Part shown: in pieces, positions 42,244 through 51,340 of the stretch
Layout of the letters: each line of letters opens with the position of its first letter
How positions within the stretch are numbered: position 1 is the first letter of the stretch
DNA from: Paraburkholderia sabiae
GTDB taxonomy: Bacteria > Pseudomonadota > Gammaproteobacteria > Burkholderiales > Burkholderiaceae
NCBI RefSeq assembly: GCF_030412785.1
Contig: NZ_CP125295.1
Coordinates: 1,798,001 to 1,862,000 of the forward strand
Reading direction: 5' to 3'
Length of the DNA stretch: 64,000 nt
Notes under the pieces: model-generated
What the model was told of the DNA's origin: nothing
Databases searched by the model: none
The model's input: the letters and a program-made list of their open reading frames with translations, nothing else
Translations under genes and position numbers: made by a program

Positions 42244-45200
42244 ATGAACATCGTCATCGAAGTGGGCGCGATGCTGGCGACGGGCCCTTACCCCGGACTT
42301 CGCCCCTTCCGGCACGACGAAGTCGAGATCTTCTTCGGCCGCGAAGAACAGACCGATGCGCTGCTCGAGAGATTGCAGCGTTCGCATTTCGTTGCGGTGG
42401 TGGGGCCGTCGGGATGCGGCAAATCTTCGCTTGTGCGAGCCGGCATGTTCGCGTCGCTGGAAACGGGTTTTCTCGCCGACGCAGGGACCGACTGGCGCAT
42501 CGCCGACATGCGTCCGGGAGACCGGCCCATCGAGCGCCTCGCCGAAGCCTTGCTCGCGCCATCCGCGCTCGGGCGGGAGTGGGGCGACGATCCGGGTGCG
42601 GCGGCCGTCCTGCAGACGATGCTGCGATGCGGACCGTACGGTCTCGCGGAAATACTCAACGAAGCGCATCTGCCGCCCGATACGAATCTGCTGCTGCTCG
42701 TCGACCAGTTCGAGGAGATATTCCGCTTTCGCGAGCAGGGCAATGCCAATGATGCCGATGCCTTCGTCCATCTGTTGCTGACGAGCGCGATGCAGCGCGA
42801 TGTGCCTGTCTACGTCGTCATCACGATGCGCTCCGATTTCCTCGGCGAATGCGCGCTGTTCATGGGGCTGCCCGAGGCCATCAACGAAAGCCAGTACCTC
42901 ACGCCGCGACTGACGCGCGAGCAGATCCGCGCTGCGATCGTCGGCCCGGCGCGGGTGTTCGGCGGCGATGTCGAACCCGTGCTGGTGAATCACCTGCTCA
43001 ACGAGATCGGTCCCGACCCGGACCAGTTGCCGCTGTTGCAGCACGCTTTGATGCGCATGTGGGGACGGGTCGGCGAACGTCATGCGCAGTCGACCCCCGA
43101 TGATCCGCAGGCGGCCATGACGGCGACCTGCGAGATGACGATGGCGGACTACGAGGCCGTCGGGGCGTTGTCGGACGCGTTGTCGAGCCACGCGGACCAG
43201 GTGCTCGCCAGCCTCACCGAGCGTCAGCAGGACATTGCCAGAGTCATGCTGAGCCGGTTGACGGAGCGCAGCGTCGGCAAGCGGGACATCCGGCATCCGG
43301 CGCGCGTCGACGATATCGCGGCCGTCGCCGGTGTGCCTGTGGAAGAGGTCCTCGACGTGGCGCAGGCGCTGCGTCAGCAGGACCGGAGCTTTCTGACGCC
43401 GCCGCCTCCCGCGCCGATCGATGCCGCGTCCGTGCTGGACATCGGCCATGAAAGCCTGATCCGGCAGTGGCGCACGCTCGCTCGCTGGGTCGAGGAGGAG
43501 GCGTCGTCGGCTGCGATGTACCGGCGTCTGGTGCAGACGGCGCAACTCTGGAAGCTCAAGCTCGCCGCGCTCTGGACGAACCCCGATCTCGACGAGGCAT
43601 TGAAGTGGCGTCAGCAGCGCGCGCCCAGCAAGGCATGGGCGGCGCGCTATGGAAGCGCCGAGGACTTCGAGACGGCGATGGATTTTCTCGCGAAGAGCGA
43701 GGCCAACGAGAAGCTCGTGCAGGAAAAGACGCGTGCCGCCCAGCAGCGCGAAATATGGTCGCGGCGGATGGTCTGGATCAGCGTCGGTCTGGTCTTGCTG
43801 GTGATCGTGGCGGGCGGTCTGGCGTTGAAGGCCTGGCAACTGGGCAATCAGGCGCGTTCGCGTGAAATCGCCGATTACGCGCTGCAGCAGACGGAGCCCG
43901 GGCGAGATGCCGAGCTTGCGCTTCTGCTCGCGCTCGAGGCAGAACGCAGGGCATCGACGCCGCAGTCCGAGGGCGCGTTGCAGCAGGCGTCGCTGACGAG
44001 CAAGCTGCGCATGCAGATGGGCGGCAAGGACGCGCAAGCGCAGCTCTTGCCGGATGGGCGGGTCCAGCTCACGCGAACCGATGACGCGAAGCACACGACG
44101 CTCGAATTGCATGCCGCCGATCCGTCTTCCCGGCCCGTGTCGATTGCCGGCGCGACGGGCGCAGGATTCAGGACCTGCGCGGGCGGTTACGGCCTGCAAC
44201 TCCTTCCTTCTGGAGGCGGCGCGCGGCTCGTAGAGACGGCGACGGGCACAATCACGCCGATACCGCAGGAAGGCGTCGTGAATGCGAAGCTGGGCCCGGA
44301 CTGCAGCTTCATCGCGCTGGAGACGCGGGATCACCAGGTGCAGATCTGGCAGCGCCAGCCGTTGCAGCGTCTGCCCGTGAATTTCGATTTCGTGCCGAGC
44401 CTGCGATGGTTCCAGTTCAGCCCCGACTCGAAGTACGTTTTCGCGCAGGGCAGCGACAATCAGCTGCATGTATGGGAGGCACGCACGGGTACGCCGCTGC
44501 CGATCGTCGCGGATGGCCCGTCGCACGGCGGATACGCGCTCTTCAGCCCGGCCGGCACCCGCATCGTCACCTACGGCAAGGACAGCCCGGCCGTTCTCTG
44601 GCGGACAGATACTGGGGAGCATGTCTCGACGATAGCGAATCCCGGTCAAGTGTTCACGATGGCCTACAGTCCGGACTCGAAGCGGCTTCTGACCATCACG
44701 GATAAAAAGAGCGTCGATATCTGGTCCGCCGACGACCCCGGCGTAAGAGACTCGGCGCAAATTCCCGAGGGGTTGCAACTGGTATCGGCGGAATTCAGCC
44801 CGGACAGTGGCGAGGTTCTCTTCAGCACGAAGAGCAATGCGTGGATATTGCCTCTCCAGGGCAAGCGCTGGCGTGAATTGAATCCCGGCAAAGATGGCTA
44901 CGACGGCGAAGTGAGAGTCGCGCACTTCAGCAAGGACGGTCGCTGGATCGTGACGGTCGGAGCGTATGGAACGGCGAGATTGTGGGACGCAGAAGCGGGC
45001 GTCGTCGTCGAAACGTTCTCTGCGGGGTTTGTCACCGATGCCCGCATCAGTGACGATTCGCACTTCGTCGTCACGAAGAGCCGGGACGGCGCTGCCCGGA
45101 TCTGGGATGGTCCCGAGGTGGGTGTCGAGACGCTCATGGCGACAAGCGGTGCGGACCAGCGTGCAGTCAGGGCGCCGAATCCAGACTTTCTGCCGGCCAT

Positions 45201-46290
45201 TTCGCCCGACGACAAGACCTTGCTCGCAGTCGATTCCAAGGGCTTTGCGGGCATCTGGTCACGTGCGACGGGCGCGTTCATTGCGAGGCTCGGCGGCAAG
45301 GGTCAGGCGCAGCCCCGCGTCTACTTCAGTCCGGAAGGCGACCGCATCGTCACGTCCGGCGCGGACAACGCGGCGAGAGTCTGGGACGCGGGCACGGGCA
45401 AGCCGATCGCCGTGCTTGGCCCGTTTGCCGGCACGAGTCTGACGGCGGCGGCGTTCACCGACAGCACTCACGTCTGGACCTACGAGCAGGCCGACGACAA
45501 GACAGTGTTCAAGGTGTGGAGCCTCGCGGACGGCAACAAACTGCTCTCGGAGCGCGAAGGGCCTGCCGATGCGTCGTGTGCGTCAATCAGTCCCGACGCG
45601 CACTGGCTGGCCGCCTGCCGGCCGGGAAAGAACGACGACGCGCCAGTCATCGATGTGTTCGATCTCACGTCGCAGGCGCGGACGCCGCTGAAATCATTGA
45701 CGGGACACATCGGTGGAGTGAAGGACGTGTACTTCAGCCGCGACAGCAAGTATGCGATTTCGGTGGGCGCGGACGACACGGCGAGAGTGTGGGAAACGCA
45801 GCACTGGAATCTGGTCTCGAACCTGACGGGGCACGACGGCTCGGTGGAAGGCGCCTGGTTCGGTCCCAATGACGACGTGATCGCCACCGTCGACAGCAAT
45901 CACAAGGTGCGCATCTTCGCGCGGCACACCGGGCTTCAGATATCGGCGGCGGAAATGGGCGGCCATACGGCGGCGCTCACCGCGCTCGCTTTCAGTCCGG
46001 ATGGAAGATGGCTGGCGACGGGCAGCGAGGACCAGACGGTGCGAGTGTGGGATACCGTGACAGGCCGGGCGGTGTCGGTGTTTTACGGACATCAGGCGAC
46101 CATCTTTGCCGTTGCGTTCGGCAACGACAAGAACACGGTCATCGCGGCGGGCGAGGACGGCACGATCAGAACCTACAACTGCCGTGCGTGCGTGCCCGCC
46201 GATGCGTTGATCGCCGTCACACAACGGCGGCTCGAAGCGATCGACAGAACGTCGTTGACGGCGGCTGAGAAAAAGAAGTACTTGCAGTGA
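42244..46290 (+). CDS. Membrane-anchored STAND NTPase with C-terminal WD40 repeats
   Basis: A 1348-residue protein. It opens with YPGLRPFRHDEVEIFFGREEQTDALLERL, the start of nSTAND1 NTPase modules. Walker A is GPSGCGKSSL (about 52-61) and Walker B LLLLVDQFEEIF (about 149-160). A helical region follows, with a winged-helix-like part near 340-440. One membrane helix lies at about 509-530 (WISVGLVLLVIVAGGLALKAW). From about 600 to 1330 it has many WD40-type repeats (FSPDGRWLATGSEDQTVRVW, FSRDSKYAISVGADDTARVW, FSPEGDRIVTSGADNAARVW), enough for two propellers. The start overlaps the end of TIR gene 2 within 5 bp. STAND-WD40 proteins act as sensors that oligomerise on ligand binding; here the TIR proteins are the likely effectors. 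Confidence 0.9.
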   Translation: MNIVIEVGAMLATGPYPGLRPFRHDEVEIFFGREEQTDALLERLQRSHFVAVVGPSGCGKSSLVRAGMFASLETGFLADAGTDWRIADMRPGDRPIERLAEALLAPSALGREWGDDPGAAAVLQTMLRCGPYGLAEILNEAHLPPDTNLLLLVDQFEEIFRFREQGNANDADAFVHLLLTSAMQRDVPVYVVITMRSDFLGECALFMGLPEAINESQYLTPRLTREQIRAAIVGPARVFGGDVEPVLVNHLLNEIGPDPDQLPLLQHALMRMWGRVGERHAQSTPDDPQAAMTATCEMTMADYEAVGALSDALSSHADQVLASLTERQQDIARVMLSRLTERSVGKRDIRHPARVDDIAAVAGVPVEEVLDVAQALRQQDRSFLTPPPPAPIDAASVLDIGHESLIRQWRTLARWVEEEASSAAMYRRLVQTAQLWKLKLAALWTNPDLDEALKWRQQRAPSKAWAARYGSAEDFETAMDFLAKSEANEKLVQEKTRAAQQREIWSRRMVWISVGLVLLVIVAGGLALKAWQLGNQARSREIADYALQQTEPGRDAELALLLALEAERRASTPQSEGALQQASLTSKLRMQMGGKDAQAQLLPDGRVQLTRTDDAKHTTLELHAADPSSRPVSIAGATGAGFRTCAGGYGLQLLPSGGGARLVETATGTITPIPQEGVVNAKLGPDCSFIALETRDHQVQIWQRQPLQRLPVNFDFVPSLRWFQFSPDSKYVFAQGSDNQLHVWEARTGTPLPIVADGPSHGGYALFSPAGTRIVTYGKDSPAVLWRTDTGEHVSTIANPGQVFTMAYSPDSKRLLTITDKKSVDIWSADDPGVRDSAQIPEGLQLVSAEFSPDSGEVLFSTKSNAWILPLQGKRWRELNPGKDGYDGEVRVAHFSKDGRWIVTVGAYGTARLWDAEAGVVVETFSAGFVTDARISDDSHFVVTKSRDGAARIWDGPEVGVETLMATSGADQRAVRAPNPDFLPAISPDDKTLLAVDSKGFAGIWSRATGAFIARLGGKGQAQPRVYFSPEGDRIVTSGADNAARVWDAGTGKPIAVLGPFAGTSLTAAAFTDSTHVWTYEQADDKTVFKVWSLADGNKLLSEREGPADASCASISPDAHWLAACRPGKNDDAPVIDVFDLTSQARTPLKSLTGHIGGVKDVYFSRDSKYAISVGADDTARVWETQHWNLVSNLTGHDGSVEGAWFGPNDDVIATVDSNHKVRIFARHTGLQISAAEMGGHTAALTALAFSPDGRWLATGSEDQTVRVWDTVTGRAVSVFYGHQATIFAVAFGNDKNTVIAAGEDGTIRTYNCRACVPADALIAVTQRRLEAIDRTSLTAAEKKKYLQ

Positions 46291-46322
46291 TGTGAAGAGT
46301 TGAATGACGCTCGCGGCACGAT

Positions 46323-46350
46323 GCAGGAACGTCAGACTCGTCGTTCCTGC
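46323..46350. terminator. Hairpin between STAND gene and nrdJ
   Basis: Perfect 9-bp stem GCAGGAACG / CGTTCCTGC with a 10-base loop between the convergent genes. No U-run. It marks the right border of the TIR/STAND locus. Confidence 0.6.
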
Positions 46351-46354
46351 GGGC

Positions 46355-48898
46355 TCATCCGCACGCCCCAATCTCCCCACACGCCGTGCAAAAATCGCAG
46401 CCATCCTTTCGAATCACCGCATTCGCGCCGCAATTGCCGCACTTACGGCCATGCATGGTGCGCAGTTCCTGCGCGCTGCGTGCTTCATCGGCAGAGCCTT
46501 CCGCGATGGAAAGCACGTTGTCCGCAGCCGATACATGGCGATTCGCGTCGTCGCCGGGCAGGCGCGACAGAAGGCGCGACGGCACCTGATTGCCTTCTGC
46601 ATCGAGAAAGCCGCGCCGGTGCAGGATCTGCTGAATCGCATACGCGAGGGCGGCCACTTCCGAATCGTGCCAGCGCGGCGAACGATGTCCGTCCAGCCGC
46701 TGCACGTCGCCGAGTCTGACCTGTCCGCGATCCCACGACACCTTGCGCAAGTCCTGCAGATTGCGCGCGACAAAACCGCCCCGCGCAGCCAGCGACAGCG
46801 AGCGCATCGTCGCCGTGATCCATTGCTGCGATTCGTCGCGCTGACCGGCGGGAATGAAGAACTCGATAGGGCGCTCGATCGTCACTTCCTCGCCGCCGAC
46901 GCGCCCCGTCACCTCGATGAACGACACGGCAAGATACAGCGATTTCTTGCCCGCCGCCGTCAGATACTCGACCTTCTCGATGATTGCGGGCAATTCGCCT
47001 TTGGGCCGATGATCGATGGCAATGCGCAACGGATCGAGATCGGCTTCGGCGAGCGCATCGTCGGCCGTCGGCGCGGGTTCGGGCGTCACGCTCAGCACGG
47101 CGCCGAGCGTTTCGTTCGGACGATAGGTCGCGAGACCTTTCAGCCCGCCTTTCCACGCATCGAAATAGAGGTTTTCGAACGCGTCGAACGGATAGTCGGC
47201 GGGCACGTTGACGGTCTTGGAGATTGACGTGTCGATGTACGGCTGCACGGCGGCCATCATGTCCAGATGATCGCGCGCCGACATTTCGAGCGCGCTGACG
47301 AAATAGTCCGGCAGATGACCGACGTCACCGCCCATTTCGCGATACAGACGGTACGCGTGATCCTCGACGGCGAACTGCTCGCGGCTGCCGTTCGCCATCA
47401 CCTTCATACGCGTGTAGGTCCACGAAAACGCGGGCTCGATGCCGTTCGACGCGTTGTCGGCGAACGCGAGGCTGACCGTGCCCGTCGGCGCGATCGAGAG
47501 CAGGTGGCTGTTACGGATGCCATGCTTGCGGATTGCGTCCTTGATGTCGTCGGGCAGACGCGACGCGAACGTACCGTCTTCCAGATAATGCTTTGCGTTG
47601 AAGAGCGTGAACGCGCCGCGTTCGCGCGCGAGTTCGACGGACGCGCGATACGCTTCGTCGCGCATTAGCTTCGCGATGCGCACCGCGAAATCGCGGCCTT
47701 CCTGCGAGTTGTAGCGCAGGCCCATCATCACGAGCGTGTCGCCGAGTCCGGTGAAGCCGACGCCGATGCGCCGCTTCGCACGCGATTCGTCGTACTGCTG
47801 TTCGAGCGGCCAGAGCGTGACGTCGAGCACATCGTCGAGAAACCGCACGTGGGTGCGTGTGCGCTGCGCGAGCGCATCCCAGTCGAACGACGGCTTGCCG
47901 CCGTGGCGCTGCGCGAACGGATCGAGCACGAAGCGTGTCAGGTTGAGCGGACCGAGATTGCAGCAGCCATAAGGCGGCAACGGCTGTTCGCCGCACGGGT
48001 TGGTGGCGCGGATCGCTTCGACGGCGCGCAGATTGTTGTCGTCGTTCATCCGCGAGATGAACACGACGCCGGGTTCCGCGATGTCGTACGTCGAGCGCAT
48101 GATGCGATCGAAGATGTCTTTCGCGCGGTACTCGCGGTAGACCCACATGCCGTCGTCGCGCTGACGCACATCGTTGGCTGCGCGCGTCGCGGGCGTCGGT
48201 TCCGCGCGATGCACGAGTTGCCACGTCGCGTCGCTTTCGACGGCTTGCATGAATTCGTCGGTGACGGCGACGGAGACGTTGAAGTTGTTCCAGCGGCCCT
48301 TCGAATGTTTCGCCTCGATGAATTCGAGCAGGTCGGGGTGCGTGCAATCGAGCACGGCCATCTGCGCGCCGCGGCGCGATCCTGCGCTTTCGACGGTGCG
48401 GCACGATGCGTCGAACACGTCGATATAGCTGCACGGTCCTGAGGCCGACGAACTCGTTGTTTTCACACGCGCGCCGCGCGGGCGGATCGCCGAGAAGTTA
48501 TAGCCGACGCCGCCGCCACGTCGCATTGTTTCGGCCGCTTGCAGCAGCGCGACGTAGATGCCGGGCAGGCCCTGATCGTCGACGCCCTGAATGCTGTCGC
48601 CCACTGGCTGCACGAAGCAGTTGATCAGTGTCGCCTGGATGCCGGCGCCTGCCGCGCTCATGATGCGGCCTGCGCCGAGTGCGCCGTTCTGAAGGTTTTC
48701 TACGAAGCGGGCTTCGATTGCGGGGCGCAGTGCTTCTGGTTCGGCCATGGCGACGCCGCGCGCGACGCGACGGTAGACGTCGTCGGCTGTGCGTTCATCG
48801 CCTTTGGCGTACTTTTCCAGAAGGACGTCGAGGGAGAATTGCTGCGGCGCGATTGTCGTGGAGTTCAGTTGCGACAGGTCGTTGTCGGTGTCAGCCAT
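46355..48898 (-). CDS. nrdJ: Adenosylcobalamin-dependent (class II) ribonucleotide reductase
   Basis: An 847-residue class II reductase that makes deoxyribonucleotides without oxygen dependence. Recognisable are GIQATLINCFVQPVGDSIQG, RRGGGVGYNFSAIRPRGA, the active-site NPCGEQPLPPYGCCNLG (about 300-316, with the radical Cys), and GTVSLAFADNASNGIEP. The C-terminus holds a zinc ribbon, CGNCGANAVIRKDGCDFCTACGEIGAC, with the redox cysteines of the NrdJ tail. The start MADTDNDL has AGAGGAA upstream; a 19-codon extension lacks support. No partner gene is needed for class II enzymes. It borders the TIR/STAND locus and palindromic element copy 2. Confidence 0.95.
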   Translation of the reverse strand: MADTDNDLSQLNSTTIAPQQFSLDVLLEKYAKGDERTADDVYRRVARGVAMAEPEALRPAIEARFVENLQNGALGAGRIMSAAGAGIQATLINCFVQPVGDSIQGVDDQGLPGIYVALLQAAETMRRGGGVGYNFSAIRPRGARVKTTSSSASGPCSYIDVFDASCRTVESAGSRRGAQMAVLDCTHPDLLEFIEAKHSKGRWNNFNVSVAVTDEFMQAVESDATWQLVHRAEPTPATRAANDVRQRDDGMWVYREYRAKDIFDRIMRSTYDIAEPGVVFISRMNDDNNLRAVEAIRATNPCGEQPLPPYGCCNLGPLNLTRFVLDPFAQRHGGKPSFDWDALAQRTRTHVRFLDDVLDVTLWPLEQQYDESRAKRRIGVGFTGLGDTLVMMGLRYNSQEGRDFAVRIAKLMRDEAYRASVELARERGAFTLFNAKHYLEDGTFASRLPDDIKDAIRKHGIRNSHLLSIAPTGTVSLAFADNASNGIEPAFSWTYTRMKVMANGSREQFAVEDHAYRLYREMGGDVGHLPDYFVSALEMSARDHLDMMAAVQPYIDTSISKTVNVPADYPFDAFENLYFDAWKGGLKGLATYRPNETLGAVLSVTPEPAPTADDALAEADLDPLRIAIDHRPKGELPAIIEKVEYLTAAGKKSLYLAVSFIEVTGRVGGEEVTIERPIEFFIPAGQRDESQQWITATMRSLSLAARGGFVARNLQDLRKVSWDRGQVRLGDVQRLDGHRSPRWHDSEVAALAYAIQQILHRRGFLDAEGNQVPSRLLSRLPGDDANRHVSAADNVLSIAEGSADEARSAQELRTMHGRKCGNCGANAVIRKDGCDFCTACGEIGACG

Positions 48899-49019
48899 TG
48901 AGATTCCTCTAAGGGGTGACTGGCGACGGCGGCACGTCGCGCTTGCAGCGTTCACCTTAGCTCAGTGTGCGGTTGCGCGCAAATCGCGCAGGGATTGTGC
49001 CTGGTGTGGGTCAAGGTTT

Positions 49020-49806
49020 GGGTTTTTTTGTTTGCGACGCTAGTCGGCATTCCGGTTTTTTTCGCTTTTTGGTTTTCTGCTTTTTGCTGCGGTGGCATCC
49101 GCGATTTCGTATCGGTGCTTCTCGCGTTGCCCCTGTGCGGGGCGGCACCTACTTTTCTTTGCAGCGGCAAAGAAAAGTAGGCAAAAGAAAGCCGCTTTTG
49201 AACCTACGGTGCCCGCCAGGATAACGCTACGGCACACGGTCTTTGAGCGGTCGCGCAGTGACGCAAACACTCCGTAGAAAGTCCGCAGTCAGGCGCGCGC
49301 GGCGCGAAAGTTGACATCCACCTGGGGCACATTCGGTCAGCACGTTTTTTTTGCATTGCCGTCAGTTGATTGCGGCGGTATGTGCTCCAGACTGTGTGGG
49401 GGCTTTTCGCGCCGTGCGCGGTTGACTGCGGGCTCTCTACAGGGTGCGGACGTAGCTGCGCAATGGCTCAACTGCAGCATGCCGAAGCGGTATCCGGGCA
49501 GGCACCGGAGGTACAAAAGCGGCTTTCTTTTGCCTACTTTTCTTTGCCGCTGCAAAGAAAAGTAGGTGCCGCCCCGCACAGGGGCAACGCATGAAGCACA
49601 GCTACGAAAACGCGGATGCCAGCGCAGCAAAAATCAAAAGACCACACAGGGGCAACGCATGAAGCACAGATACGAATTCGCGGATGCCAGCGCAGCAAAA
49701 ATCAAAAGACCGCACAGGGGCAACGCATGAAGCGCAGATACGAATTCGCGGACGCCAGCGCAGCAAAAAAGACCAGCATGGCGACTAGCGTCGCAGACAA
49801 AAAACC
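49020..49806. repeat. Palindromic intergenic element, copy 2
   Basis: Full copy with both termini: left TTTTTTTGTTTGCGACGCTAG and right CTAGCGTCGCAGACAAAAAA (its inverse). Each arm carries the perfect 15-bp hairpin CCTACTTTTCTTTGC/GCAAAGAAAAGTAGG, at 49148-49181 (loop AGCG) and 49533-49566 (loop CGCT). The right end abuts the gbdR stop codon at 49808. The right arm is lengthened by a 68-bp tandem repeat. Short frames here are products of the repeat. The 120 bp between nrdJ and the element shows nothing. Confidence 0.88.
49577..49772 (+). repeat. 68-bp tandem repeat, about three units
   Basis: Units start at 49577, 49645 and 49713 with CACAGGGGCAACGCATGAAG and run through CGGATGCCAGCGCAGCAAAA. 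Exact period is 68 bp with few mismatches; the third unit is incomplete. It lies in the right arm of element copy 2 and is not tandem in copies 1 and 3. Confidence 0.93.
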
Positions 49807-49807
49807 A

Positions 49808-50824
49808 TCAAGCATGCAACGGCGCCCCAACAAGCACATCCATAACCGGATGCGCCAACGGAGCAACTTGTTTACGCCGCTCCCGAGTAGGAGCGGTCCC
49901 AAAAGCATCGCGATAGCTCTTGGAGAAATGACAGGCAGACTGAAACCCACAAGCCATAGTGATATGCATAATCGACATATCAGTCTGCAGCAAGAGTTCA
50001 CGCGCGCGGCGCAGCCGCAAAGTCAGATAGTAGTGAGTAGGCGTCATGCCTAAATGCTCACGGAACAACCGCTGCAACTGCCGCTGCGACATATTCGCGA
50101 GCCGCGCCAACTCTTCGCGAGAAAGCGGCTCTTCGATATTGTTCTCCATCAACGCAATGACTTCGAACAACGACTTGTTCGCGGACCCAAGCCGCGCCAC
50201 CAACGGCATACGCTGCTGCGCGCTGTTGTCGCGCACATGCTCGACGATGAACTGTTCGGCAATCTGCGTGACACGCGGCGTACCGACACGCGCGGCGATC
50301 AGGTTCAGCATCATGTCGAGCGGAGCAACACCACCGGTGCATGTCACGCGATCACGATCGATCACGAAGAGTTCTTTAAGGAATCGCGTGTCGGGAAACT
50401 CTTCTTTCAGCGCCGACATGTTCTCCCAGTGAATCGCACACGCATAACCCGCCAGCAAGCCCGACTTCGCAAGCGCATACGTGCCCGTGCACAGACTACC
50501 CAGCGCGACGCCCGCGCGCGCAAAGCGGCGCAGCGTCGACAGATGCTCAGGCGTGGTCTCGCGCTGCACGTCGATGCCGCCGCACACGAAGACGATGTCC
50601 GGCGTGCCGATGCATTCGGCCGGGCCCGTGTCGACGGACAGACCATTGCTCGCCGTGACGGACCCGCCGTCCGGACTGATGATCGACCATCGGTAGAGCG
50701 ATTGCCCGCTCAGATAGTTGGCCATGCGCAGCACTTCGATCGCATTCGTGAACGCGATCATCGTGAAGTTGGGCAGCGGCATGAACGCGAAGTGCGACAA
50801 CGACGCGGTGCGATCGGGCGACAT
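49808..50824 (-). CDS. gbdR: GlxA/AraC-type regulator of glycine betaine catabolism
   Basis: A 338-residue regulator with an N-terminal DJ-1/PfpI-like ligand domain (about 15-185; FVCGGIDVQ, VALGSLCTGTYALAKSGLLAGYACAIHWEN) and a C-terminal AraC helix-turn-helix pair (REELARLANMSQRQLQRLFREHLGMTPTHYYLTLRLRRARELL, then HITMACGFQSACHFSKSYRDAFGTAP). GbdR binds glycine betaine or dimethylglycine and activates gbc, dgc and related genes. It lies divergent from the glyA-dgc-gbc operon, exactly where GbdR would be expected. The naming rests on this context plus architecture; related ArgR/CdhR-type regulators share the fold. Confidence 0.85.
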   Translation of the reverse strand: MSPDRTASLSHFAFMPLPNFTMIAFTNAIEVLRMANYLSGQSLYRWSIISPDGGSVTASNGLSVDTGPAECIGTPDIVFVCGGIDVQRETTPEHLSTLRRFARAGVALGSLCTGTYALAKSGLLAGYACAIHWENMSALKEEFPDTRFLKELFVIDRDRVTCTGGVAPLDMMLNLIAARVGTPRVTQIAEQFIVEHVRDNSAQQRMPLVARLGSANKSLFEVIALMENNIEEPLSREELARLANMSQRQLQRLFREHLGMTPTHYYLTLRLRRARELLLQTDMSIMHITMACGFQSACHFSKSYRDAFGTAPTRERRKQVAPLAHPVMDVLVGAPLHA

Positions 50825-51340
50825 GGTTCGGGCGTTCCTTCAGCTCGATGTTCTGTTACGGCCGAGTGGGGAAACGGCCTTTCTTATTCTGCGAGCGAGC
50901 GCAACAAGCATGCCATACGGCTAAACCCTGGCTGGATAACCGGCATGCGGCAGTGCATTCGCGCCAGCGCACCTGCGCTGTGCAAGGTCCGCACTGTCCA
51001 TGAGCCTGCGCCGCTCCCGAACGGTGCCCGTTCTGTCGCGTGCTGTGGACGGGACGCTGCAATGCACCATCAACTCATCGCTCCAATTCGATTAATTGAC
51101 GCCGCCGATTAGCACGAGCGATCACTTGTCCAAAACGGACTTGCATGGCGGAAAAGGTAAAGAACGCGTCTGAAATCGTAAATTGACCGGTCAGGCGAAA
51201 GACAAGAATAGAGCCAACGGTGGAGGTAGTGCAAAGCCAGTCCAGGCAAGGGATAGAGCGGAATCAGGGACGGCGGCCCCGCACTCTCTTTTCGCTTTTC
51301 AGTCGCTTTTCAGTCATCAACGGTCAACTGAACGGAAGCC
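50825..51340. other. Divergent control region between gbdR and glyA
   Basis: 516 bp without a convincing gene. It holds the promoters for gbdR and for the long glyA-gbcB operon. GTCC-AAAAC-GGAC lies at 51128-51140 and a 10-bp palindrome at 51184-51193. The sequence just before glyA is A/G-rich and could be a long leader. No riboswitch was recognised. Confidence 0.55.
51184..51193. promoter_or_regulatory. Palindrome TGACCGGTCA, candidate operator
   Basis: Perfect 10-bp palindrome 147 bp ahead of the glyA start, extended by A/T on the left. Short, so chance is possible. If real it could bind a dimeric regulator of the one-carbon operon. Confidence 0.35.

Noticed and set aside
42217..45063. A 948-residue open frame antisense to the STAND gene
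   Set aside because: Its composition (Arg/His-rich, no domains) is that of the shadow of a high-GC gene; the plus strand has unmistakable NTPase and WD40 motifs.
39488..46290. Thoeris, CBASS or standard Avs system
   Set aside because: No ThsA-type SIR2/SLOG gene, no cyclase and no large Avs-type STAND with tetratricopeptide sensor; the WD40-STAND plus two TIR proteins is a different set.
49577..49772. CRISPR or small coding repeats with ATGAAGCA starts
   Set aside because: The three 68-bp units are tandem without unique spacers, and the frame they open is made by the repeat itself with no ribosome site.
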